Under the pieces are notes generated by a model that had not been told where the DNA came from, did not search any database, and saw nothing but the letters and a program-made list of their open reading frames with translations. Positions 1 to 7,670 of a DNA stretch of 25,467 nucleotides are shown here, in pieces. Numbering within the stretch: the first letter of the stretch is position 1; each line of letters starts with the position of its first letter. This DNA comes from DASUMP01 sp036277635. GTDB lineage: Bacteria; Actinomycetota; Acidimicrobiia; IMCC26256; PALSA-610. A program made the position numbers and the translations under genes. The DNA is taken from NCBI GenBank assembly GCA_036277635.1, contig DASUMP010000155.1, positions 1 through 25,467 on the forward strand, written 5' to 3'.

Positions 1-171
1 CTGGAGGCGTTGCGCGCGATCGCCGACGGTCAGGCGACCAAGATCTTCCTGCCCACCGAGATGGGTGGACTGTTCGGCACGATCGGCGGCCTCGCCGAGC
101 TCCTCAACCAACCCCGCCCGGAGACACCCACCGCGCCGCCAGCCGAGGCCGTGAACGAACGAAGTGAGTGA
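1..171 (+). CDS. C-terminal end of a probable SPFH/band-7 (flotillin-like) protein, 5' partial
   Basis: The frame is open from the first base and ends at TGA 169-171, giving the last 56 residues of a protein. The visible part has a helical stretch (LEALRAIADGQATKIFLPTE), a glycine-rich patch (GGLFGTIGGLAELL) and a polar Pro/Thr-rich tail. The pattern of an 'ALRxIADGxATKIFLP' helix followed by a small-residue segment resembles the C-terminus of actinobacterial SPFH-domain membrane proteins, which form oligomeric membrane scaffolds. The SPFH domain itself lies outside the window, so the family name rests on recollection of tail sequences and is tentative. The gene converges on pilT with 63 bp between the stop codons. 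The last residues (VNERSE) are encoded by a repetitive GAACGAACGAAGTGAGTGA stretch that may be an intergenic repeat read into the gene end. Confidence 0.5.
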   Translation: MEALRAIADGQATKIFLPTEMGGLFGTIGGLAELLNQPRPETPTAPPAEAVNERSE

Positions 172-198
172 ACTGGCAGGAGCGGTGAGCGTCCGCGA

Positions 199-213
199 GG
201 CGGGTATCCCGCC
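199..213. terminator. small GC hairpin between convergent genes
   Basis: A perfect 6-bp inverted repeat, GGCGGG-TAT-CCCGCC, lies in the 63-bp gap between the stop of the + gene (171) and the stop of pilT (235). It could act as a bidirectional terminator. There is no T tract on either side, so this is position-based inference. Confidence 0.3.
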
Positions 214-234
214 GAGCAGCGAACGCGACCGGAA

Positions 235-1344
235 TTACGCGGCGCCGGCGGTCTCGGTGTCGGCGCCGGCCTGCGAGAGCGTGAACTGCTCGATCATGAG
301 GCGCAGGTCGTGGGGCTTGGTCGACGCCGCGAGCGCTTCGCGCAGGTCGATCGCGCCGCGCTTGTAGAGCGAGAGCAGGCTCTGGTCGAAGGTCTGCATG
401 CCGTAGTACTCGCCCTCGGCGATGATCTCTTCGATCTCGTGGGTCTCTTCGGCGTTCGCGACCTTGTCGAAGACGCGCCCGGTGGCGACGAGGATCTCGA
501 CCGCCGGCACCCGCCCGCCACCGTCGCGGCGTTCGACGAGGCGTTGGCTGACGATGCCGCGCAGCGAACCGGCGAGCGACATGCGCACCTGGCGCTGCTC
601 GTACGGCGGGAAGAAGTCGATGACGCGGTTGATCGTCTCGGTCGCGCTGATGGTGTGGAGCGTCGAGAACACGAGGTGGCCGGTCTCCGCGGCCGCGAGG
701 GCGGTGCGCACCGTCTCGACATCGCGCATCTCGCCGACGAGGATCACGTCGGGGTCCTGGCGCAGCACTCGCTTCAGCGCTTCGTGGAACCCGAGCGTGT
801 CGGTCCCGACCTCGCGCTGGTTCACGATGCAGTTCTTGTCGGCGTGCAGGATCTCGATCGGGTCCTCGATCGTCACGATGTGGCGCTGCATCGACTCGTT
901 GATGTGGTCGATCATCGTGCCGAGCGTCGTGGTCTTGCCCGAACCGGTCGGACCGGTCACGAGTACGAGCCCGCGCGGGTATTCGGCGAGGCGGCGGACG
1001 ACGGGCGGCAGGCCGAGCTGTTCGAACGTCGGCACGTTGCCCTGCACGCGGCGCATGACGAGGCCGACCGAACCCCGCTGCCGGAACACGTTCGTGCGGA
1101 AACGCCCGAGGTCGCGCACGGAGTAGGCGAAGTCGGCTTCGTTGGTGGCGAGGAACTCCTCGGCGCGCAGCTTCGGCATGACCGCGAACGCGATGCGTTC
1201 CGTCTCGGCCGGTGTGACGACGTCGTTCGTCGTCTTCTCGAGTCGTCCGTCGACGCGGATGAACGGTGGCGAACCGACCTTGATGTGGACGTCGGACGCA
1301 CCGCGTTCCACGGCGAGTCGCAAGAGCTGGTCGAGATCCAACAC
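235..1344 (-). CDS. pilT: PilT-type twitching-motility/pilus retraction ATPase
   Basis: This 369-aa protein is a secretion ATPase of the PilT/GspE superfamily; PilT drives disassembly of type IV pili at the inner face of the membrane. An N-terminal PAS-like domain (about residues 1-110, with ASDVHIKVGSPP) precedes the RecA-like domain. Walker A is GPTGSGKT (131-138), the Asp box IVTIEDPIE (156-164), Walker B DPDVILVGEMRD (197-208) and the His box TGHLVFSTLHT (221-231). The C-terminal 'IIAEGEYYGMQTFDQSL' stretch is at the place of the retraction-type signature. Length is normal for PilT (about 350-370 aa). The start is GTG at 1344, with GGAGGT 8 nt upstream. No other pilus gene is in the window, so its partner pilus is encoded elsewhere. 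It is co-directional with the upstream deacetylase-fold gene but separated from it by a strong hairpin. Confidence 0.93.
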   Translation of the reverse strand: MLDLDQLLRLAVERGASDVHIKVGSPPFIRVDGRLEKTTNDVVTPAETERIAFAVMPKLRAEEFLATNEADFAYSVRDLGRFRTNVFRQRGSVGLVMRRVQGNVPTFEQLGLPPVVRRLAEYPRGLVLVTGPTGSGKTTTLGTMIDHINESMQRHIVTIEDPIEILHADKNCIVNQREVGTDTLGFHEALKRVLRQDPDVILVGEMRDVETVRTALAAAETGHLVFSTLHTISATETINRVIDFFPPYEQRQVRMSLAGSLRGIVSQRLVERRDGGGRVPAVEILVATGRVFDKVANAEETHEIEEIIAEGEYYGMQTFDQSLLSLYKRGAIDLREALAASTKPHDLRLMIEQFTLSQAGADTETAGAA

Positions 1345-1391
1345 GGAAGGGCACCTCCCAGGGTTCCAAGGGAAGTGATCGGCGCGGATCC

Positions 1392-1417
1392 GCCGGAACT
1401 CAAGGCCGAGTTCCGGC
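1392..1417 (-). terminator. 10-bp perfect hairpin downstream of the deacetylase-fold gene
   Basis: GCCGGAACTC pairs exactly with GAGTTCCGGC around a 6-nt loop (AAGGCC). The hairpin begins 5 nt after the stop of the minus-strand gene ending at 1423 and lies upstream of the pilT ribosome binding site. Both arms are outside coding sequence. There is no T tract after it on the minus strand, which is common for terminators in high-GC actinobacteria. It probably separates transcription of the two genes. Confidence 0.6.
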
Positions 1418-1422
1418 TCTGG

Positions 1423-2433
1423 TCAGATCCCGAGCTCGGTGACCCAGCGGTCGCGGAGGGCGCCCACCACGGGCCGGCCCGGACCGCCGCTGGTGGCGGG
1501 CTCCGGCCGGGAGGGCTCACCCAGCAGCGTGGAGGCCGTGGCGACGACCGAATCGCGCAGGGCGTCGAGGTCGTAGCCGCCTTCGAGGAACACGACGAGG
1601 CGGCCGGGCCCGGGGGCGAGAGCCGCGACCCGGGCGGTCAGGTCGGCGAAGTCGCCCGCGCTGAGGCCGAGCCCGGTGATCGGATCGGCCCGGTGCGCGT
1701 CGAACCCGGCCGACACGAGCACCCACGTGGGCGCGAAGGTCTCGACGACCGGGAGCACGACGTCGTCGAACGCCGCGAGATACACGTCGCCGGTCGCGCC
1801 GGCCGGCAACGGCACGTTCAGGGTCGTGCCGACGCCCGGGCCGGACCCGATCTCGTCCATCGCGCCGGTTCCCGGGTAGAGCGGCCATTCGTGGAGCGAG
1901 ACGTAGAACACGTCGGGCTCCGCGTAGAAGATGTCTTGGGTGCCGTTCCCGTGGTGCGCGTCCCAGTCGACGATGACGACTCGCTCGCCGCGGGAGCGCA
2001 GCGCGGCGGCGGTGATCGCGACGTTGTTCAGCAAGCAGAAACCCATCGACGCGGCGGGGACAGCGTGGTGACCGGGCGGCCGGATCGCGAGGAACGCGGC
2101 CGCAGCGTCGCCGGCGTCGAGCCGCTCGACCGCGGCGAGGCCGGCGCCCGCCGCGAGCAGCGCCGCCTGCCACGAACCCGACGACACGACCGTGTCGGGA
2201 TCGACCATGCCGCCGCCGTCGAGGCAGATCCGCTCCAACCGGTCGAGGTAGCGGCCGGGATGCACCAGCTCGAGCTCGTCGCGGGTGGCCGCGCGCGCCG
2301 CGAGGCGCGCGTCGTCGCCGAGGCCGACCCGACGCAGACCCTCGGCGACCGCCTCGAGTCGAGCGGGGCGCTCGGGGTGCCCGCGGCCCGGATCGTGGTC
2401 ACCGAAACGAGGGTCGGTCGCCACGAGCAGCAC
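1423..2433 (-). CDS. histone deacetylase-fold (AcuC/AphA/HDAC superfamily) zinc amidohydrolase
   Basis: This 336-aa protein has the arginase/deacetylase fold and would hydrolyse an acetylated amine (acetyl-lysine, acetylpolyamine or a similar amide) in the cytoplasm. The diagnostic motifs are in order: N-terminal HPERPARL (19-26), RPPGHHA (118-124, with the paired catalytic His122/His123), GFCLLNN (131-137), VDWDAHHGNGT (155-165, zinc ligands Asp158 and His160), SAGFDAH (241-247, zinc ligand Asp245) and EGGYD (284-288, catalytic Tyr287). All catalytic residues are present, so it should be active. The substrate cannot be told from sequence; acetyl-CoA synthetase deacetylation (AcuC) and acetylpolyamine hydrolysis are the usual bacterial roles. 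The start is GTG at 2433, without a clear Shine-Dalgarno. It is divergent from the DUF6049-murJ block with 56 bp between the starts. Confidence 0.93.
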   Translation of the reverse strand: MLLVATDPRFGDHDPGRGHPERPARLEAVAEGLRRVGLGDDARLAARAATRDELELVHPGRYLDRLERICLDGGGMVDPDTVVSSGSWQAALLAAGAGLAAVERLDAGDAAAAFLAIRPPGHHAVPAASMGFCLLNNVAITAAALRSRGERVVIVDWDAHHGNGTQDIFYAEPDVFYVSLHEWPLYPGTGAMDEIGSGPGVGTTLNVPLPAGATGDVYLAAFDDVVLPVVETFAPTWVLVSAGFDAHRADPITGLGLSAGDFADLTARVAALAPGPGRLVVFLEGGYDLDALRDSVVATASTLLGEPSRPEPATSGGPGRPVVGALRDRWVTELGI

Positions 2434-2475
2434 GTGGATCAGGGTACCGGGGCCGTCTCCGGCGACTCGCGGCGA

Positions 2476-2481
2476 TACGCT
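2476..2481 (+). promoter_or_regulatory. candidate -10 element (TACGCT) for the DUF6049-murJ transcript, possibly leaderless
   Basis: TACGCT fits the actinobacterial -10 pattern TAnnnT. It ends 8 nt before the GTG start at 2490, so transcription would begin at or next to the start codon. No Shine-Dalgarno precedes this GTG, which suits a leaderless message. No convincing -35 is present. Confidence 0.3.
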
Positions 2482-2489
2482 CGAACGCA

Positions 2490-4493
2490 GTGAGACCGCT
2501 GCTCGCAGCGCTCGCGCTCGCCTCGCTCGCCGTCGTCGCGCCGGTCCCTGCGGCGGACGCGCAGGAAGCCGAGGGCGCCGACGTCACCCTCGTCGACCAG
2601 GACGCGTGGGCCATCACCGACGCGATCACGATGCTGCGCGTGCGCGTCGAGGGGACGGTGCGCGACCGCGAGCTGCGGCTCGAGCTGCACGACGCGCTGT
2701 CGACGCGCACCGGCTTCGAGCAGACGGTCGAAGGCGGAGACCTCGGCGAGCAGATCGCGACCGAACGGATCGCGCTCGCCGACCGCCCGCCCGGCGCGAA
2801 CGGCGAGCTCGTGCTGCCCATCGGCACGGGCGACGACATCGATGGACTGGGCGCGATCGGCCTTCCGCTCCGGCGCACCGGCGTGTACCCACTGCGCGTG
2901 GCGATCGGGCCGGTGGGCGGCGACGACGACGCGTCGTTCGTGACGTGGCTCGTCGTCGTAGAAGGCGAGCCGGTGCGTGAGCCGCTCGGGCTGGCCTGGA
3001 TCTGGTCGATCGGTGCGCCGCCCGAACTCGACGCCAACGGCGCGCCGAGCGATGCCGTCCTCGACAGCTTCGGTCCCGGCGGTGACCTCGAAGCGATCGC
3101 CGGGCTGCTCGAACGAGCCTCGGACCTGGCGTTGACCCTCGACATCAGTCCGCAGACGGCGGCGGCGTGGGCCGCGGCGAGCGCCGCCGACAGCGATCTG
3201 CGCCCCGGGCTCACCGCGTTGCGGCGCGCCGCACGGCGTACCGACGTCCAGGTGCTCGCCGCTCCCTACGTGCCCCTCGACATGCCCGCGGCGGAGCGCG
3301 CCGGCCTCGACGGACTCGTGTCGGACCAGGTGCTGCTCGGCATCGACACGCTGGAGCGGGTGCTCGACATCCGCGTCGATCCCCGCACCCGCCTCCCGGG
3401 CCCGCTCGACGACGCCGCGTTGGGCCGCCTCCGCCGCCTGGTCGTGGACCGTCTCGTCGTGGCGGACACCGACCTCGAACCGGTGAACGCGCGCCTGACG
3501 CCGGCGCGCCCGTTCCGACTCGAAGGCGGGGGCTCCGACTTCCGTTCGGTCGCCGCGAACACAGGGCTGCGCGACCTGCTCGAACGGCAATCCCTCTCCT
3601 CGCCCGAGCCGCGCGCCCTGCGCGCGCAGCGCTTCCTCGCGGGCTTGTCGCTCCTCGCGCTCGAGGAACCGGCCGCGGCGCGCGGCGTCGTCGTCGCGGA
3701 GCCGATGCCGTGGGACGCCGATCCTGCGCTCGTCGACCTCGTGCTCCAGGGCCTCGACGGTCACCCGCTGGTCGCGACCGAGACGCTCGACCAGCAGTTC
3801 TCGCGTGTCGACGACGACGTCGATCCCGACGACGAGGAGCAGCCACTGGTGCGCCGGCTCGGCGCGATCGAGCCCATCGGTCTCGCGTTCAGCGCGGCCG
3901 ACTACGCAGACGCTCGAGCGCAGCTCACGTCGTTCGCCTCCGTGGTCGGCGGCGACGACCCGCTCATCGCGCGCGGCGAAGAGGCGCTTCGCGTCGCGCC
4001 GTCGAAGCTCCTCGACCGCGACGCCGCGCGCGCCGAGCTCGGACTCGTGCGCGGCGGCATCGCTGGCGTGCTGGCCGACGTGCGCGCGACCGACAAGACG
4101 GTGACGCTGACGTCTCGGGAGGCCGAGATCCCGGTCTCGTTCGTCAACGGGACCGACGAGCCCGTCAACGTGCGCCTCCGCCTGGAGAGCTCCAAGCTCC
4201 TGTTCCCGGCGGGCGAGGAGCAGGACATCGCGCTGCCGCCCGGCAACACCACCCTGCAGATCCCGGTCGAAGCGCGGGCGTCGGGGACGTTCACGATGGA
4301 CGTCACGTTGACGTCGACCGACGGCTACCTCTCGATCGGCGAGCCGGCGCAGATCCGCGTGCGCTCGACGGTGTTCAGCGGCACCGGCGCCGTGCTCACC
4401 GGTGGGGCCGCCGCGTTCCTCGTCGTCTGGTGGGGCAACCACATCCGCCGTACCCGGCGCGCCAAGCGGTCCGCCGCGGGGACCCCCGCGTGA
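2490..4493 (+). CDS. DUF6049-family secreted, C-terminally membrane-anchored protein upstream of murJ
   Basis: This 667-aa protein has an N-terminal signal sequence (about residues 1-25, MRPLLAALALASLAVVAPVP then AADAQ), a long extracytoplasmic region and one C-terminal transmembrane helix (about 638-655, GAAAFLVVWWGN) followed by a short basic cytoplasmic tail (RRTRRAKR). The last extracytoplasmic part (about 525-635) looks like a beta-sandwich with alternating hydrophobic strands. Its place directly before murJ, size and topology match the actinobacterial family typified by M. tuberculosis Rv3909 (DUF6049), whose molecular role is unknown. The start is GTG at 2490. The stop overlaps the murJ start by 4 nt (GTGA), so the two are probably translationally coupled, suggesting a role alongside lipid II export or wall assembly. 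The family assignment rests mainly on synteny. Confidence 0.83.
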   Translation: MRPLLAALALASLAVVAPVPAADAQEAEGADVTLVDQDAWAITDAITMLRVRVEGTVRDRELRLELHDALSTRTGFEQTVEGGDLGEQIATERIALADRPPGANGELVLPIGTGDDIDGLGAIGLPLRRTGVYPLRVAIGPVGGDDDASFVTWLVVVEGEPVREPLGLAWIWSIGAPPELDANGAPSDAVLDSFGPGGDLEAIAGLLERASDLALTLDISPQTAAAWAAASAADSDLRPGLTALRRAARRTDVQVLAAPYVPLDMPAAERAGLDGLVSDQVLLGIDTLERVLDIRVDPRTRLPGPLDDAALGRLRRLVVDRLVVADTDLEPVNARLTPARPFRLEGGGSDFRSVAANTGLRDLLERQSLSSPEPRALRAQRFLAGLSLLALEEPAAARGVVVAEPMPWDADPALVDLVLQGLDGHPLVATETLDQQFSRVDDDVDPDDEEQPLVRRLGAIEPIGLAFSAADYADARAQLTSFASVVGGDDPLIARGEEALRVAPSKLLDRDAARAELGLVRGGIAGVLADVRATDKTVTLTSREAEIPVSFVNGTDEPVNVRLRLESSKLLFPAGEEQDIALPPGNTTLQIPVEARASGTFTMDVTLTSTDGYLSIGEPAQIRVRSTVFSGTGAVLTGGAAAFLVVWWGNHIRRTRRAKRSAAGTPA

Positions 4494-6127
4494 ACGGAGC
4501 GCTCGCCGACGGCGCGCCCGACGTCGACGCGGGGCGGCTCGTGCGCGCGAGTGCGACCGTCGCGCTCGGCACCCTCCTGTCCCGGGTGACCGGGTTGCTG
4601 CGCGTCGGTGCGCTCGCGTACGCGATCGGGCGTGCGTCGCTCGCCGACACCTACAACCTCGCGAACACCACCCCGAACATCGTCTACGAGCTCGTGATCG
4701 GTGGCGTCCTGACCGCGACACTCGTTCCGCTGTTCGTCGAGCACCTCGAGCGGGGCGACGAACGCGCGACCTCAGTCGTCGTGACCGCGGTCATGACGGT
4801 GCTCGTCGCGCTGAGCGCCCTGGCCGTGCTCGCCGCGCCGCTGCTCGCCCAGCTGTACACGTTCCGTGCGCCCGCGGCCGAGCGTGCTGCGCACGAAGAG
4901 GTCGTCACGTTCTTCATCCGCGTGTTCATGCCGCAGATGTGCTTCTACGGACTCACCGCACTCGCCACCGCGGTCCTGCACGCGCGCCGGCGCTTCGTGG
5001 CGGCGGCGTACGCGCCGGTGCTGAACAACGTCGTCGTCATCGCGACGCTCGTCACGTTCGCTCAGGTCACGTCCGGGAGCCCGAGTGAATGGACCGACGT
5101 GCGGCGCATCCGCGACGACACGGGACTGCTGCTGCTCCTCGGTCTCGGAACGACAGCCGGGATCGTCGCGATGGCCCTCGTGCTCGTGCCCGCCGTGCGC
5201 GCCGCGGGGGTACGGCTGCGCGTCATCTTCGACTGGCGTCACGACGCGCTCCGTCGCGTCGCCCGCCTGTCCGGGTGGACCGCCGGCTACGTCATCGCCA
5301 ACCAGATCGCCCTGCTCACCGTGCTGGTGCTCGCGAGTGGACGTTCCGGGGGCGTCTCGGCGTACCAGTACGCGTTCATCTTCTTCCAGCTCCCGCACGG
5401 GCTGTTCGCGGTGTCGATCATGACGACGATCACCCCCGAGCTCGCTCGCCATGCGGCGGCCCGCGACGACGCCGGGATGATCCGGGCGTTCTCCCTCGGA
5501 CTGCGGCACCTGCTCGTGGTCGTCGTCCCTGCTGCGGTCGCGTTCGTGGTGCTCGCCCAACCGCTCGTCGCCGTGCTCGTCCGCGGCGGGTTCAGTGCCG
5601 AGGACGCGCGCGTCACCGCCGACACGCTCCAGGCGATGTCCATCGGGCTCGTCCCGTTCTCGATCTACCTGTACACACTGCGCGGCTTCTACGCCCTCCA
5701 GGACACGCGCACGCCGTTCGTCGTGAACTCCGTCGAGAACGGCCTCAACATCGCGCTCGCGCTCGCGCTCTTCCCGTCGTTCGGCGTCCAGGGCCTCGCC
5801 CTCGCGTACGCCGCTGCCTACGCGATCGCCGCAGTGCTCGCGGCGCTGATGCTCCGACGTCGGCTCGGGGGCATCGACGGCGCCCGCGTCGCGCAGACCG
5901 GCGTGCGGACACTCGCCGGCGGCGCCGCGCTCGCGATGGTCGCGGCTCCGATCGCGGGCGCGATCGGAGCCGACACCTTCACGCACGCCGTGACCGCACT
6001 CGGGGTGGCCGGGGCGCTCGGCGGCGGCGCCGCCGTGGCCACCATGGCACTGCTCGGCACGTCCGAGCTGCGAGCCGTCGCCGCACTCCTTCGACGCCGA
6101 ACGACTCCCAAGGCATCGCGCGTGTAA
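4490..6127 (+). CDS. murJ: MurJ lipid II flippase (MviN family), without C-terminal kinase-like domain
   Basis: This 545-aa polytopic membrane protein of the MOP exporter superfamily moves lipid II across the cytoplasmic membrane for peptidoglycan synthesis. The N-terminal signature LSRVTGLLR ... LADTYNLANTTPN ... GGVLTATLVPLF is characteristic of actinobacterial MurJ and includes the first-helix Arg and the helix-2 Asp used in transport. Later MurJ features are RRFVAAAYAPVLNN and the RGGFSAEDA ... YTLRGFYALQDTRTPF stretch. About 14 hydrophobic segments can be counted. The GTG start at 4490 overlaps the preceding stop (GTGA). Unlike mycobacterial MviN, it ends soon after the last helices (LRRRTTPKASRV), with no kinase-like or carbohydrate-binding extension. 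Sixty bp separate it from degV. Confidence 0.95.
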   Translation: MNGALADGAPDVDAGRLVRASATVALGTLLSRVTGLLRVGALAYAIGRASLADTYNLANTTPNIVYELVIGGVLTATLVPLFVEHLERGDERATSVVVTAVMTVLVALSALAVLAAPLLAQLYTFRAPAAERAAHEEVVTFFIRVFMPQMCFYGLTALATAVLHARRRFVAAAYAPVLNNVVVIATLVTFAQVTSGSPSEWTDVRRIRDDTGLLLLLGLGTTAGIVAMALVLVPAVRAAGVRLRVIFDWRHDALRRVARLSGWTAGYVIANQIALLTVLVLASGRSGGVSAYQYAFIFFQLPHGLFAVSIMTTITPELARHAAARDDAGMIRAFSLGLRHLLVVVVPAAVAFVVLAQPLVAVLVRGGFSAEDARVTADTLQAMSIGLVPFSIYLYTLRGFYALQDTRTPFVVNSVENGLNIALALALFPSFGVQGLALAYAAAYAIAAVLAALMLRRRLGGIDGARVAQTGVRTLAGGAALAMVAAPIAGAIGADTFTHAVTALGVAGALGGGAAVATMALLGTSELRAVAALLRRRTTPKASRV

Positions 6128-6186
6128 CGATGGGGCGCGGCGTCGGATCCCACGAACCGCAACCCCCGCCGACCAGGGAGGCGACG

Positions 6187-7026
6187 ATGCCCATCCGAAT
6201 CGTCACCGACAGCGCGTGCGACGTTCCCGAGGCCCTGTGCGCGGAGTTGGGCATCGAAGTCGTCCCGCTCACCATCCGCTTCGGTGAGGAGGAGTTCGTC
6301 GACCGCAAGGAGCTCTCCACCGAGGAGTTCTGGCGGCGCGTGGAGTCGAGCACGGTGCTCCCCGAGACGGCCGCACCGTCGGTCGGCGCGTTCGAAGAGG
6401 TGTTCCGTCGCCTCGCCGACGAAGGTGCCGACGGCATCGTGTGCGTCAACCTCTCCTCCGAGCTGTCGGCGACGATCCAGTCGGCCCAGCTCGCGGCGAA
6501 GGCGCTCGACGGCGTCTGTCCCGTCGAGATCGTCGACTCACGCAGCGCGTCGGTCGGCATCGGACACCTCGCCCTGCACGCGGCGCGGCGCGCGCGTGAA
6601 GGAGCCGACCTCGCGACGATCGTCGCCGAGCTCGAAGACCGGCGCGATCGTTCGCGCCTGCTCGGCGCGCTCGACACTCTCGAGTACCTCCAGCGCGGCG
6701 GACGGATCGGCGGCGCTCAGGCGTTCCTCGGTTCGTTGCTGTCGATCAAGCCCGTGATCACCGTGCGCGACGGCATCGTCGACAAGGCCGGTCAGGTGCG
6801 GACGCGCTCGAAGGCGCTGCGCTACATCGTCGACCAGATCCCCGCCGGTCGCGTCGAGAGCCTCGCGGTGCTGCACGCCCAAGCCGACGATGTCGACGAG
6901 TTCGTGGCGATGCTGCGCGAGAAGATCGGTGACGTGCCGATCGACGTCGGCACGATCGGCCCCGTCGTCGGCGTGCACGCCGGGCCGCGCACGCTCGGCG
7001 CGGTCTGGGTCGAGCGCGCCTCGTAG
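6187..7026 (+). CDS. DegV-family fatty-acid-binding protein
   Basis: This 279-aa cytoplasmic protein of the DegV family binds a fatty acid between two domains; in Firmicutes the relatives (FakB) present fatty acids to the kinase FakA. Family signatures are seen from the first residues: IVTDSACDVP (4-13), the ligand-contact loop SSELSAT (about 97-103), LDTLEYLQRGGRI (about 165-178), LSIKPV and the C-terminal GPVVGVHAGPRTLG. The full-length two-domain protein appears intact. The start is ATG 6187, preceded by GGGAGG at a good distance. It lies between murJ and the ECF sigma gene, where M. tuberculosis has no gene, so it seems to be an insertion into the conserved block. No FakA-like kinase is in the window. 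Confidence 0.95.
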   Translation: MPIRIVTDSACDVPEALCAELGIEVVPLTIRFGEEEFVDRKELSTEEFWRRVESSTVLPETAAPSVGAFEEVFRRLADEGADGIVCVNLSSELSATIQSAQLAAKALDGVCPVEIVDSRSASVGIGHLALHAARRAREGADLATIVAELEDRRDRSRLLGALDTLEYLQRGGRIGGAQAFLGSLLSIKPVITVRDGIVDKAGQVRTRSKALRYIVDQIPAGRVESLAVLHAQADDVDEFVAMLREKIGDVPIDVGTIGPVVGVHAGPRTLGAVWVERAS

Positions 7027-7076
7027 GCGCCACGCTGCTGCGCGCGACCAGGCGCGGCCCCGTACCGACCCACGGC

Positions 7077-7082
7077 TAGCGT
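7077..7082 (+). promoter_or_regulatory. candidate -10 element (TAGCGT) for the ECF sigma gene
   Basis: TAGCGT matches TAnnnT and ends 9 nt before the ATG at 7092, again compatible with a leaderless or near-leaderless message because no Shine-Dalgarno precedes that ATG. I found no ECF-type GGAAC -35 motif in the 65-bp gap, so autoregulation by the sigma factor is not supported by sequence. Confidence 0.25.
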
Positions 7083-7091
7083 CGGTCGTCG

Positions 7092-7670
7092 ATGACGCCG
7101 CCTCCCGACGCGCACGCGAGCGACCCGGATCTCGCGACGCGGGCCGCCGGCGGAGACCGCGACGCGCTCGACGAGCTCCTGCACCGCCACGCCGATCGGG
7201 TGCACAGCATCTGCCGGCGGGTCCTGCGCGACCCCGAGGATGCGCTCGACGCGACCCAGGAGGCATTGCTCGCCATCGTGCGCGGCATCGGGCGGTTCGA
7301 CGGGAGATCAGCGTTCACCACGTGGATGTACCGCGTCGCCACGAATGCGGCGCTCGACGAGGCCCGTCGCAAGCAGCGGCGCCCGGCGGCCACCGAAGCA
7401 GTGCGCGACCTCGCGTCGTCCACGATCCCGGTCGACGAAGCGGTGACCACCCACCTCGACGTCGACGCCGCGCTCGCCGAGCTGCCCGTCGAGTTCCGGG
7501 TTGCCGTCGCGCTGCGAGACCTCGCCGACCTCGACTACGCGGCGATCGCCGCCGTGCTCGACATCCCGATCGGCACCGTGCGATCGCGCATCGCACGCGG
7601 CCGGGCCGCGCTCGCCGACCGACTCGGGAACCCGGCGCCCACCCCGGATCGTCCAATGGAACGCCCATGA
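7092..7670 (+). CDS. ECF (group 4) sigma factor, SigM position
   Basis: This 192-aa RNA polymerase sigma factor has only regions 2 and 4. Region 2 (about 25-97) includes the core-binding segment and the -10 recognition helix (RSAFTTWMYRVATNAALDEARRK). Region 4 (about 125-180) carries the helix-turn-helix LDYAAIAAVLDIPIGTVRSRIARGRAAL, which would bind a -35 element. A short Pro-rich tail follows. It overlaps the next gene by 4 nt (ATGA at 7667-7670), the usual coupling of an ECF sigma factor to its anti-sigma factor. Its position between murJ and trxB is that of sigM in mycobacteria, so an envelope or redox stress role is likely, but orthology is inferred from synteny. Confidence 0.93.
   Translation: MTPPPDAHASDPDLATRAAGGDRDALDELLHRHADRVHSICRRVLRDPEDALDATQEALLAIVRGIGRFDGRSAFTTWMYRVATNAALDEARRKQRRPAATEAVRDLASSTIPVDEAVTTHLDVDAALAELPVEFRVAVALRDLADLDYAAIAAVLDIPIGTVRSRIARGRAALADRLGNPAPTPDRPMERP

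Noticed and set aside
1722..1731. CCCACGTGGG palindrome resembling a parS core
   Set aside because: It lies inside the deacetylase-fold coding sequence and lacks the outer TGTT/AACA arms of a ParB box.
310..2493. Very long plus-strand reading frame opposite pilT and the deacetylase-fold gene
   Set aside because: It is an antisense shadow, as expected at this GC content. Its translation is low-complexity Arg/Glu/Val sequence with no domain, while the minus-strand frames have full catalytic motifs.
7014..7031. Small hairpin at the degV stop codon
   Set aside because: Only a 5-bp stem with the stop codon in the loop and no T tract; hairpins this small are expected by chance at this GC content.
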